A DNA stretch of 57,175 nucleotides from Minisyncoccota bacterium (GTDB taxonomy: Bacteria > Patescibacteriota > Minisyncoccia > Minisyncoccales > RBG-13-42-11): contig JAQTPY010000003.1 in assembly GCA_028712445.1 (NCBI GenBank), forward strand, positions 1 to 57,175, read 5' to 3'. The stretch's first letter is position 1; each line of letters begins with the position of its first letter. Positions 1 to 9,631 of the stretch are shown piece after piece. The notes below the pieces were generated by a model that saw only the letters and a list, made by a program, of their open reading frames with translations, had not been told where the DNA came from and searched no databases. The position numbers and the translations under genes were made by a program.

Positions 1-1
1 C

Positions 2-523
2 TGGAAAGTAAAAAATATGATTGTCTGGCACTTGCCAAACAGGGTTCAAGGATTTGCCGCAAAATACAAATTTTTCAACAAACACGACATAGCCATTGTT
101 GGTAGCTCTATGGATAAAGAAAGCCTTCACACTAATAGCGAGGATGAACTATTGCAAAACGAATATGAAACCGCCCTATACGCCATCTCTGGAAAACCTT
201 ACTGGGAAGGGTACGAAAAGGGCAAAAAGATATGCCCCACTGATTTTATAGAGCACATAGCTGCAGACGAAAAATCATCTGGTCAAGGAATAATATTTGG
301 AACCAAACCCCTGGAGATCCTTATCCCCTACGTTAAAGTCTTAACCAAGCGAGATGATCTTATTTTAGAACCATTTTGCGGATCATGCAGTACCGGAATT
401 GCTGCAATAAAAATGAATCGCCGATGTTACCTCATGGAAAAAAGCCCTGTCTATGCGACAGTGGCTATAAACAGATGGGAAAAATTGACAGGATTAAAAG
501 CAGAAAAAATCCATGGAAAATAA
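2..523 (+). CDS. DNA methyltransferase (N4/N6 type), 5'-truncated by window edge
   Basis: Frame is open to the window edge. Motif LILEPFCGSCSTGIAAIKMNRRCYLMEKSPVYATVAINRWEKLTG matches the DPFxGxGTT-like SAM-binding C-terminus of DNA modification methylases. Confidence 0.75.
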   Translation, partial: WKVKNMIVWHLPNRVQGFAAKYKFFNKHDIAIVGSSMDKESLHTNSEDELLQNEYETALYAISGKPYWEGYEKGKKICPTDFIEHIAADEKSSGQGIIFGTKPLEILIPYVKVLTKRDDLILEPFCGSCSTGIAAIKMNRRCYLMEKSPVYATVAINRWEKLTGLKAEKIHGK

Positions 524-974
524 TATACCAAACCCAACAATTGAAGAACGTCAAATTAAAGAAAAGGAGTCTGTTCTGGAGATATTGAAAGAAATGCCGA
601 TCATAGAGGTCGCCTGTAAAAAAGCTGGTATAGGCAGGGCGACATATTACAGATGGCGAAAAGAAGACGATATTTTCAAAAGACGATGTGAAGATTCTCT
701 TTCTGAAGGAATAGAATTCATAAATGATATGGGCGAATCTCAGTTAATTTTGATGATCAAAGAGAAGAAAATGCCAGCCATCGCCCTTTGGCTAAAACAC
801 AATCATCCTAAATATGGTTCCAAATCTCGGGTTTTCAAAAATAATCCTGAAAAAGAGGAACTTCTTCCCGAGGAAGAAAAGATATTCCTTGAAGCCCTGG
901 CTCTCACATCGGGAAATATTATTAAAACAGAAAACAATGGAAAAAATAACTTCGGAATTATTGGAGAAAATTAA
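513..974 (+). CDS. terminase small subunit-like helix-turn-helix protein
   Basis: HTH segment VACKKAGIGRATYYRWRKED, followed by LWLKHNHPKYGSK typical of phage small-terminase-like proteins; lies directly upstream of the large terminase. Confidence 0.6.
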   Translation: MENNIPNPTIEERQIKEKESVLEILKEMPIIEVACKKAGIGRATYYRWRKEDDIFKRRCEDSLSEGIEFINDMGESQLILMIKEKKMPAIALWLKHNHPKYGSKSRVFKNNPEKEELLPEEEKIFLEALALTSGNIIKTENNGKNNFGIIGEN

Positions 975-2241
975 ATCAAATGAGAAAATAAAAAGAAAAC
1001 TGGCATACAAAGACCCCTTATGGTTCAGCTTTTCCTATTTAAGACATCACTTTGAGTACTCATTAGCTCCATTTCATATTGAAATGTTTTATCTGATTAA
1101 ACAAACCGACTGTGATTTTATTACAGTTATGGCATTTCGCGAATCAGGTAAATCAACCATCATGAACATGGCGAATGTTCTCTGGTCAATATTAGGCAAA
1201 CCCCAGAAAAAGTTTGTGATCATAATAAGCAAAAGCCAAGAACAGGCTAAAAGCCAGTTTGCTAGCATTAAAATGGAGCTTGAGAATAACGAAAGCCTAA
1301 AAAATGACTTCGGCCCGTTCATTGAAGAAAAGGATGATTTCAAGAAACTTTCTCTCGAACTTACTTACCATGATTCAAAGATTATTTCGATTGATCGAGA
1401 TCAAAGTATCCGGGGTTTAAAGTACGGTCAATTTAGGCCGGATTTGATAATTTGCGATGATTTGGAAGATATCTCCTCTGTGTTTAATCAAAAAGAAAGT
1501 GACGAATTTTATGAACGGTTCCAGCGAGAGATAGTCCCATTAGGAAGCCTTGGCACCAGAATTATCATACTAGGGAATTTACTTTCAGATCGTTCCCTTA
1601 TCACCCGAGTCAAAGAAAATATTCTTACAAATAAGATTGAGGGGGTCTTCAAAATATATCCCTTTCTTGATGATAATGGAAAAATCTTATGGACTCAAAA
1701 ATTTTCCGATTCTGAAACTCTAAAAAAACTGCTTTCAAAATTATCTAAAGAAGCTTGGAAGCAAGAATATTTGTTAGGCACTAACGGCTGGGATGGATAC
1801 TATAAAGAGGTTAATTTGTTTTACTCAGATAAAGATGAAAGCCCCTATTACAAGTTATCTTGTGAATATGATCAAAAACTTGAGGAACTATATCAAAGAT
1901 ACAAACATAAAATTTTGAGCGAAAACCTTCAAACTCCCCTAGTTAAACAAATGGAAGAATTCACTATAAGTGTATCTATTAACGAAAATGAATTTCCTGA
2001 AGAATTACCCGAAGACGATCCTCGTTACGAGTATTGTTGCCAATTTAATACGGAGAAAGAAAAACTTACAAAAAAATTTGAGGAAGAATACAGATTAATG
2101 CTTATAATTCAATCTGCCAAAAAAGATGGATTATCGCAGAAGCAAATAGATTCTATAATTTCCGATAGGAAAAAGAAACTCACCGCTGAGGATGTTGAAT
2201 GGGACGACGATTCCACAGATATCTTCAAAAGATTACAGTAG
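937..2241 (+). pseudogene. phage terminase large subunit, ATPase domain only (C-terminal nuclease missing)
   Basis: Walker A-like MAFRESGKSTI, Walker B-like DLIICDDLED, WKQEYLLG. No recognisable RNase H-like nuclease domain before the stop; similarity-like sequence continues in frame after TAG at 2239-2241. Confidence 0.7.
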
Positions 2242-2316
2242 AACAAGAACCAAAAAAATCATGAAAAATGGATAGAATACTACGATCCAGAAGCAATGCA
2301 AAAATTGACCAGAAAA

Positions 2317-3672
2317 TTATTTCACTTCGATTTCAGCAGTAGTTATCGGAAGATTCGATAAAATAAACTCTTTGCCAAGATTGGGATAAACCGGATCTGG
2401 ATTTTCGGCAGCTTCGTTAACACTGAAGAACCTGACACTTATCGATAATTTAAATTTACCTGATTTCGAAGCACTATCCATTTTTATTGTAAGGTTTTTT
2501 GAACTACCTATGGGGATGGCACCGCTGAATGGGATTTTATTATCCAGTTTCTCATTTCCCGACCATAGACTTAAATTGACATCTTGAGCAGAAAACGTAT
2601 CTGATATGATTTTGTAGGAAACGTCTCTCAAATAATATGAATCATTGAGATCTGGACAATCAATTCTGATCTCCGTGATTGATTGAGAATAAGGATAATT
2701 AATTTCTATAGTTTTAGGCGATAAGACGGGTGCTCCAAATTTCATTGCGGGAATAATCCGATTGTATTGTTTAGCTTCCAAGCTTATGCTCTTTGAAAGC
2801 CCCAATGCAGGAACAGAAAATGTAATTATGTGAATACCGACAGTCCTCGGATAGTAACTAAACCAAAACGCATCTTGCACTCCATCATATACACCTTCTC
2901 TAGCGTAGTTTATTGATTTATTCTGAGCCACATCGGGAGTTGTTATGTCTATTTGAATGTTTTTCAGTTTTTCGCCATTATCACCATAAACTTGAGCATA
3001 AACTTGTTTTACATTCCAACCCGTAGCGACAATGGATTCAATCTTATTCCAAGCAAATCCAAGATCAAGCCTAGCTTGCGAAATTGGAACCGGTGCTGGA
3101 GATGGAGTTGAAATAACGGTCGGGACAGTTTGTTGTTGTATTTGCTGAACGGTTTCGCTCTGCTGTTGGATAACTTTTGTCTGCTGTTGAATGACTTGCG
3201 TTTGCTGAGCAATCTGTTGATTCTGCTGTTCTAAAGTGGCTTGCTGTTGCTTAAGCAAAGTTAATTGTTGCTGAATCAGTCTTATTTGTTCAAGCAAAGA
3301 GTTAACTACATCGTCTGTTGTCTTAGGAGTAGAAACTACTGCCGGCGTAGTTGTTCCCTCTTCGGTTACGATCTCTGTTTCAGATATACCCGAATCAGCT
3401 AATAACTCATTTGCTTTAGTTCGGCTCAATGGGCCAAAATATCCAGTTGAGCTTATCGAATTGGCTGACTGAAATTTCTTAACTGCCGAAAGAGTCAAAG
3501 AAAAAAAATTGCCAGTGATAGGACCAGAGTAAAAGCCTTTATCTGTCAGGAATTCTTGCAATTCCTTTACGCTTTCGTTACTTCTAAGGCCGTAATAAAG
3601 ATTTTGATCGAAACCTTGAGCAGAAACAAACATCGGAAAGAGTAAAGATAATGCAATAATATATTTCTTCAT
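2317..3672 (-). CDS. secreted peptidoglycan-binding domain protein with Gln-rich coiled coil
   Basis: Signal peptide MKKYIIALSLLFPMFVSAQG; PG_binding_1-like repeat (VKELQEFLTDKGFYSGPITGNFFSLTLSAVKKFQ); long QQQ coiled coil. Confidence 0.8.
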   Translation of the reverse strand: MKKYIIALSLLFPMFVSAQGFDQNLYYGLRSNESVKELQEFLTDKGFYSGPITGNFFSLTLSAVKKFQSANSISSTGYFGPLSRTKANELLADSGISETEIVTEEGTTTPAVVSTPKTTDDVVNSLLEQIRLIQQQLTLLKQQQATLEQQNQQIAQQTQVIQQQTKVIQQQSETVQQIQQQTVPTVISTPSPAPVPISQARLDLGFAWNKIESIVATGWNVKQVYAQVYGDNGEKLKNIQIDITTPDVAQNKSINYAREGVYDGVQDAFWFSYYPRTVGIHIITFSVPALGLSKSISLEAKQYNRIIPAMKFGAPVLSPKTIEINYPYSQSITEIRIDCPDLNDSYYLRDVSYKIISDTFSAQDVNLSLWSGNEKLDNKIPFSGAIPIGSSKNLTIKMDSASKSGKFKLSISVRFFSVNEAAENPDPVYPNLGKEFILSNLPITTAEIEVK

Positions 3673-3702
3673 AATTTTATTCTTAACACTTAATAATAAT
3701 TT

Positions 3703-4044
3703 TTAAGGCAAAAATATCTTTATCGGTTTAGGTATTTTTATTTCTATATTCTCCAGTTTATAAGATTCTTTATTAGCTTGATAATCTTTCCAAATACTTT
3801 GGGCTGCTTCTCTCAGATCATCGTCTGAAGGTAAAGAATTTATTTCAAAAGAATAATTTTTAGCCTCTATCTCGTCAAAAATCTGAAAAATAATACTTTC
3901 TATCTCATCGGCCCTGGAATTAACCGACCAAACCGGAGGCATATATTGGCCATACTTTTTCTTATGATATTTCATTGCGTAAATAAGCTCTGCCACAAAA
4001 TCTGATATATTTTTCTCTGGATTAAAGTTGATATGAATAGTCAT
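3703..4044 (-). CDS. hypothetical protein
   Basis: ORF track; start moved to the internal ATG (MTIHINF), which removes overlap with the upstream gene. Confidence 0.5.
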   Translation of the reverse strand: MTIHINFNPEKNISDFVAELIYAMKYHKKKYGQYMPPVWSVNSRADEIESIIFQIFDEIEAKNYSFEINSLPSDDDLREAAQSIWKDYQANKESYKLENIEIKIPKPIKIFLP

Positions 4045-4060
4045 TTTAAAATCAAATAAT

Positions 4061-4966
4061 TTAATAAGAATATAGTGTACAACTATTAGCACCTATACAT
4101 GACCACCTGTAGCGTGTCGTAGAATAAGGACTCCACATGGTCCCGCTTAAACCATCAGACATAGATTCTATATTCCACCTTTCAATTTGCGGCAAAGCTA
4201 TTTGGGGAAGAGTGTTTCGTTCCGGATAAATTCCCGAAATTTTTCTTGCCTCCGCTTCTAATTCCCCAAGTCTTAATGCTAAACGATCGCAATCTTGTGC
4301 TTTCTGACCAGTATAAAAATCTATGGGGCATTCTGTCTGCATTTGAGCATAAACTCTATCCCATTCTTCATTAACTGGTTTTAATTTTTTATCAATTTCT
4401 GCCTGTTTCTGTAGATACTCCTCGTACCAGGAATTCTGTTTTACAATCTCTTCTTGCAGCAATTTTTCAACCGACGAAACAGTTTGATTCGGTTGAGAAT
4501 TACTATTTGGAACGCTCGAAGTAGATGTTCCCATTTGTTGATTATTTATTGAAGATGAAGACCCTGGAACACACTGGGCGTCACCCCGTGAAGGACAATA
4601 AAAATTATATCCTTCTGGGCAGTTTAACCATTCCTTTCCGTTACAAACTTTTGTATTAGCTGCATTCAAAGCTGATAAATTTGTTGAAGAATCTTCACAA
4701 TAAGCGGTTCCGCTTTTAGGACAAATGAATTTCAAATTGTTTGCACACTGCGTATAATATATACCATTACACAACACGGTATTTTCGGGAATAATCGTTT
4801 CTCTTTGCTGTTCTTCGCTATTTATATTATCAAATTGAAAAGTTTCGAATACTCTTTTGTTTTCGTTACTTTTAGAATTGTTAGATACGTAGCTTATAGC
4901 GCTAACTATAGTTGCGACTGCGACAATAATTAATATAATTCCGAATTGAGCGAATCCGTTTTTCAT
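4061..4966 (-). CDS. membrane-anchored protein with two Cys-rich repeats
   Basis: N-terminal TM FAQFGIILIIVAVATIVSAISYV; tandem CNGxYYxxCxxxxxFxCPxxGxAxC and CNGKEWLNCPEGYNFYCPSRGDAQC. Start chosen at 4966 because upstream codons lie in palindromic noncoding DNA. Confidence 0.6.
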   Translation of the reverse strand: MKNGFAQFGIILIIVAVATIVSAISYVSNNSKSNENKRVFETFQFDNINSEEQQRETIIPENTVLCNGIYYTQCANNLKFICPKSGTAYCEDSSTNLSALNAANTKVCNGKEWLNCPEGYNFYCPSRGDAQCVPGSSSSINNQQMGTSTSSVPNSNSQPNQTVSSVEKLLQEEIVKQNSWYEEYLQKQAEIDKKLKPVNEEWDRVYAQMQTECPIDFYTGQKAQDCDRLALRLGELEAEARKISGIYPERNTLPQIALPQIERWNIESMSDGLSGTMWSPYSTTRYRWSCIGANSCTLYSY

Positions 4967-5053
4967 GCTTTTAAGAGGGTTATCTCTGGCGGAAAACACA
5001 AAGCTCGCCGCCAGCGATGGCCTTACGGCCACCCATACCCCTTTCGAGATATG

Positions 5054-5099
5054 ACCCTTCACAGATGCTCTGACGACGAGCTTAATATCTGTGAAGGGT
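5054..5099. repeat. nested inverted repeat upstream of serine recombinase
   Basis: acccttcacagat (5054-5066) and atctgtgaagggt (5087-5099) are perfect 13-bp arms; inner gctc/gagc arms. Confidence 0.8.
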
Positions 5100-5264
5100 T
5101 TTTGCGCCATGCCTCATAAATTTCTTTATGAAGTTTAGGCTATTCAATTGATTATAGTAAATAGCTATCTCTTAGCCGATTTCATATTAACTTAAAACAT
5201 ATAAATTGTGTAGATAGAGTTACCAACAGTTTACCAACTACCGGGTCTGGACTTACTTTCATGG

Positions 5265-6620
5265 TTGCGGCATCCTTGCCCTAATATGGATAATCAACCT
5301 ATAGGGCTAATAGGGGCCACAGCCCAACCAAACGCCCCAGTCGTAGAAAGGGTCAAATACGTGCTTTATGCCCGTAAATCGACTGAATCTGACGAAAAGC
5401 AGGCCCTTTCTATAGATTCCCAGGTAAAAGAGATGCTTCAGATAGCTGAAAGAGAAAATCTTGAGATTGTAGATATAAGAAGAGAGGCTCATTCGGCCAA
5501 AGATTCAGGTCAACGACCAGTTTTCAGTGAAATTTTAAGAGATATTAGAACAGGACGTTATAGCGGCATCTTAACTTGGGCACCAGACAGATTAAGCAGG
5601 AATGCCGGAGATTTAGGATCGTTAGTCGATCTAATGGATCAAAAGATACTTATCGAGATAAGAACATACGGGCAACGCTTCACCAACTCCCCTAACGAGA
5701 AGTTCTTACTGATGATTCTGTGCAGCCAAGCGAAGCTGGAGAATGATAATAAAAGCGTGAATGTAAAACGAGGGTTAAGAACGAGGTGCGAAATGGGATT
5801 ATGGCCAAGCGTAGCTCCAACGGGATACTTTAACGAAAAACGAGTTGATCGAAAGGGTTATGTTATCTTAGACACCGAAAGGGCGCCAGTTATCAGGCAA
5901 ATGTTTGAGAAAGTAGCCAATGAAAAATGGAGTGGCCGGAAAATCTATCACTGGTTAAGATTTGAATTAAATTTTAGGAACAAAAGCGGAAAACACCTAA
6001 CCTTAAGCACTATTTTTAAAATACTCCAAACTCCTTTCTACTGTGGTTCATTTGAATATCCTTTAAAGAGTGGAAAATGGTATACAGGGAAACACCAACC
6101 AATCATTACGCGTGAATTATTCGAAAAAACTAGGGAACAATTAAAAAGAGACCGAATTGCGCATGGAGAACCAAAAGAATTCGCCTTTACGAGGTTGATG
6201 ACCTGCGGACTTTGCGGCTCAGGAATTACAGCCCAAGAAAAATTTAAAGAGATAAAATCAACTGGACTTACCGCCAGATATGTTTACTATGGTTGCACCA
6301 GAGGAAGGGATATTAACTGTAAATGCGGATATATGCGGGAGGAAGAGATAATAAAACAGCTGATTGATCAAATAGATAACTTGGTTATGGACGAGAAACT
6401 TATTAGAGGAAAATTTGAGGAAGAGTACAAAAGATTAAAGAAATTCCAGAATATGTTCCTGGGAATTAAAAAAGCCGTGCCTCAAAATGAAGAACTTAAT
6501 CCAAAAGACTACGCAATTTACGTGCTCTCTTCAGGAACACTGGAAGAAAAAAGAGAACTTATGAACTCCATTAAGAACAAAATAACAATGAAAGAAAATA
6601 AAATCTATATTGAGGAATAA
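5265..6620 (+). CDS. large serine recombinase / site-specific integrase
   Basis: Resolvase N-terminus YVLYARKSTESDEKQALSIDSQ, GILTWAPDRLSRN, Recombinase domain, Zn-ribbon (CGLCGSGI...CKCGY), C-terminal coiled coil. Confidence 0.95.
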   Translation: MRHPCPNMDNQPIGLIGATAQPNAPVVERVKYVLYARKSTESDEKQALSIDSQVKEMLQIAERENLEIVDIRREAHSAKDSGQRPVFSEILRDIRTGRYSGILTWAPDRLSRNAGDLGSLVDLMDQKILIEIRTYGQRFTNSPNEKFLLMILCSQAKLENDNKSVNVKRGLRTRCEMGLWPSVAPTGYFNEKRVDRKGYVILDTERAPVIRQMFEKVANEKWSGRKIYHWLRFELNFRNKSGKHLTLSTIFKILQTPFYCGSFEYPLKSGKWYTGKHQPIITRELFEKTREQLKRDRIAHGEPKEFAFTRLMTCGLCGSGITAQEKFKEIKSTGLTARYVYYGCTRGRDINCKCGYMREEEIIKQLIDQIDNLVMDEKLIRGKFEEEYKRLKKFQNMFLGIKKAVPQNEELNPKDYAIYVLSSGTLEEKRELMNSIKNKITMKENKIYIEE

Positions 6621-6713
6621 ATTATGGTCACTTAGAACTACAAATAATCCCAATTACTAATTCTTCTTCTGCCGCCGAATTTCGAGTCAGTAAAGCTGAC
6701 ATGCCGCATTTTT

Positions 6714-9611
6714 CTACCCATTTTTTTCTTCACTCTTGAGTCTCGGTTCCGGCATGAAATCAAATAATGTTTTTGTTTCGGAAATAAGTTTTTCTCGTAA
6801 CCTAAAATCAATAATTGACTCTTCAAGTGCATCCATTACCGATTTCACATTATCTATGTTTTCTAAGCTGACTATTTTTGCCAAATTCAAATAAGCGGCA
6901 AGTGCAACCCGCACATACTCTTTATGTTTATATAGCAAATTAAAGTCGGGACTTGGCAAATTATTGTATGCACCAGGGCTTTCTTTTGCAATTTGCTTAA
7001 AGAATGATCCGTGCACAAACGCGCTTCTCGCCTCGTATAATTCTTTAATATCTTTTTCAATATCGGGAAATTTCCAAGCAAGTAAAGCGGCAATTCTTTT
7101 TCTTAAACGATACATCACTTCTTCGTTTCGGCTATCGTCAGCGGTGAATAAGGCTTCCAAAATTGTTGCCATTTCCGCTGATTCTCTTTGCCAACCAAAA
7201 AGGCTTTTCGAATTTTCATAATCCTTTAATCCAGAATATAAAAATGCGGCAATAAACAAACGCCAATCTTCTTTATTCCACAATTTTATACGATCTAAAT
7301 GCCAACTGCCGTATTTGGATTGTTCAAAAAGAATTTTATAAAATTCAACAAAATTCTTATTGTTAAAAATTGAATAATCTTGTGTATGAAAATAAATCAT
7401 TGAATCTTTATCGTGCTTCTGCCGCATAATACCCATATCATTCACATAGAAACATGGATACAAGAAGTTGGGAGAATAGAGGTTTAATATGAACAGTGTT
7501 TCAGCGTAGCTAAAACCTCCTTCCTCCAATGTGTCGGGAATGAGTAACCCCCATGAGCACTTTTTAAATTGTTCTTCAGTTATCGCATATGGCTCACGAC
7601 TATCACTATCAACTTTGTAATTATGGATAACATTATTATTTACCGGGGGTATTTTCTTTTTCAGTTCCTCAACAAATTCATCAAGAACAAATTTTTTTAA
7701 ATTCCAAAATTCGTAACCATCTTGTATCTCGGATATTTTTTCTGTCTGTTCTGGTTCTTTGCCTACAAAGGCAAAAAACATCTTTCTTGTCCTATTCATA
7801 TTATTTTCTTCCCGCTTTTTCACTAACGATAAGCAGACCATAACATGAAAAAGTCGATCCGATACGTTTCTTGCGAAAAATTTCTTTTTGCCAAAACCAT
7901 GAGCAAAATCGTTCCTCAAATTCATTCCCAATTTTTCCGTAAGCACTAATCTGAAATAAAAATCCATACTTTGGCCCATTCCAGAAAAAATATTTTCAAT
8001 AATATTTCCTTGCCCTTTCAATAGCTGGCAAAGCGTGAGACGATCATATCCACCGAGATTATTCGGTTTCAAAATGATACCGCCGCAATTTTTTACTAAT
8101 TCTCTAATTGCACTTTCTATCAGCGGATTAAATAAGTGAGAGGCAATAAGATAATCATTATCCCAATATGCTGAAATTGCTCGTTCTAAATATTCTTTAT
8201 TATCATTTCCAAAAAGCGTTGAATTGCTAAAATATTCCGTGATATTCTGCTTAGAAACTCGATTTTTCAATTCATCAGTTGCCAATGTTAGAAAGAATGA
8301 ACCGAATTGAAGATATTGCGAAGCATATCGCTGAAAATGATTATCATAATCTTCCTCAAGTGTAGAAAGTTTTGCTATCGGTATTCCGTCATCGGAAACA
8401 ACTTGCGTCGTGCATAAAAATTGCAACGGATGCTTTCCTGAAACATCTTTTAATTGTTTTTCTACTGTTTCTTTTTTTGGCAAAAAATTGACTACTATTT
8501 TGGCGATGATTGTTTCTAGTTTTCCTTGTTCCTTATCGCCAAAAATCGCTTTCAAAAAATCGTCAATATCTTTTTGCTTAATTTCCGTTGTTACGGAAAT
8601 TTCTTTGAACGATTTATTCCAATCCAAATCCAACTGACCGATTTCCTGCGAAATCCTATCGCTGGCGGATTTGGCTTTTTGAAAACCCTTATCCTTATAT
8701 TTTTGATATATTTCGTGTATTTTTTCATATGCGTGCATCTTAAGCAATGCGTCAGAATTTGTGCGGTCATTCGTTTTTAAGGATTTTTCGAGAACATCTA
8801 AAACACGCATTAAGTTATCTTCGTCTTTTTCGTTAGCGTAATATTCGGCAAGAAGAGAAACAACATTTTCCGCAAGCCAAACATCTTTTTCAACCCTTTT
8901 TAATCTATCCTCTAAATCTTTGATCAATTCCGCTTTTTCTATTTCGTTAAGCGTAATTTTTTTGCCAAAATCCAATATAAGCCACTTGAAAGCAAAACCC
9001 CACAATCCAGGCTTGTCGTCCGTTGCCGCTTTTTTCTCAAGATTGATTATTGTTTCTTTTGCTTTGGCGATTTTTTCCTGGTTGTTAATTTTTATTGCCA
9101 AAACCAACGCTCTTTTGATTTTTGTTTTGCAATCAAGGGAATCAGCTAACGATTTTTGGCAAATCGCAATATTTGAATCAATGACTATCTGAAACAAATC
9201 AACATCAGCATTTTTGTTTATGACTTTTGGCGAAAAATCAACGACTAAATCAGCGTATCTTGACGAAAGAATAGGATTTTTAGTTTCTTTTGCCCTTTTT
9301 GTCCAATATTTTAATGTCTCCTCGTCTATTTTTTTAATGCTCGGGTATTCAACCAATTGCCCCTGTTGGTTTGGTAAAATAAACATTGGGCCGTGATAGG
9401 TATCCCAGCCGGAATTATCGTTTGGATATTCCTCCATAAAATCAAAAGCTATTTGCTCGGCTATATCCTCAATAGTCGGTTTGTAATTAGTATCTTTCAC
9501 TAGGATATCTTTTATTGCCTTGGCAATGTCATGCTCGCCGTTATAAGACGTGAGAGCTTTTTGCTCTTGGTCTAGATTTTCAAGATAAGTTTTTATTTCG
9601 TTATGGAGCAT
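6714..9611 (-). CDS. DUF4209-like protein with two HEPN-type Rx4H motifs, putative RNase effector
   Basis: 965 aa; NPLIESAIRELVKNCGG...MNLRNDFAHGFG and C-terminal LYEARSAFVHGSF. Both are Rx4H motifs in HEPN-like context. Confidence 0.6.
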   Translation of the reverse strand: MLHNEIKTYLENLDQEQKALTSYNGEHDIAKAIKDILVKDTNYKPTIEDIAEQIAFDFMEEYPNDNSGWDTYHGPMFILPNQQGQLVEYPSIKKIDEETLKYWTKRAKETKNPILSSRYADLVVDFSPKVINKNADVDLFQIVIDSNIAICQKSLADSLDCKTKIKRALVLAIKINNQEKIAKAKETIINLEKKAATDDKPGLWGFAFKWLILDFGKKITLNEIEKAELIKDLEDRLKRVEKDVWLAENVVSLLAEYYANEKDEDNLMRVLDVLEKSLKTNDRTNSDALLKMHAYEKIHEIYQKYKDKGFQKAKSASDRISQEIGQLDLDWNKSFKEISVTTEIKQKDIDDFLKAIFGDKEQGKLETIIAKIVVNFLPKKETVEKQLKDVSGKHPLQFLCTTQVVSDDGIPIAKLSTLEEDYDNHFQRYASQYLQFGSFFLTLATDELKNRVSKQNITEYFSNSTLFGNDNKEYLERAISAYWDNDYLIASHLFNPLIESAIRELVKNCGGIILKPNNLGGYDRLTLCQLLKGQGNIIENIFSGMGQSMDFYFRLVLTEKLGMNLRNDFAHGFGKKKFFARNVSDRLFHVMVCLSLVKKREENNMNRTRKMFFAFVGKEPEQTEKISEIQDGYEFWNLKKFVLDEFVEELKKKIPPVNNNVIHNYKVDSDSREPYAITEEQFKKCSWGLLIPDTLEEGGFSYAETLFILNLYSPNFLYPCFYVNDMGIMRQKHDKDSMIYFHTQDYSIFNNKNFVEFYKILFEQSKYGSWHLDRIKLWNKEDWRLFIAAFLYSGLKDYENSKSLFGWQRESAEMATILEALFTADDSRNEEVMYRLRKRIAALLAWKFPDIEKDIKELYEARSAFVHGSFFKQIAKESPGAYNNLPSPDFNLLYKHKEYVRVALAAYLNLAKIVSLENIDNVKSVMDALEESIIDFRLREKLISETKTLFDFMPEPRLKSEEKNG

Positions 9612-9631
9612 AATTTTACGCCTTTAGTACA

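Noticed and set aside
3009-3320. Gln-rich repeats as a possible CRISPR-like array
   Set aside because: It is a degenerate coding coiled coil (QQQ) without regular spacers; no CRISPR array was seen in the window.
4967-5110. N-terminal extension MAQKPFTDIKLVVRAS... of the Cys-repeat protein
   Set aside because: Lies in palindromic DNA and precedes a well-formed TM-anchored start at 4966.
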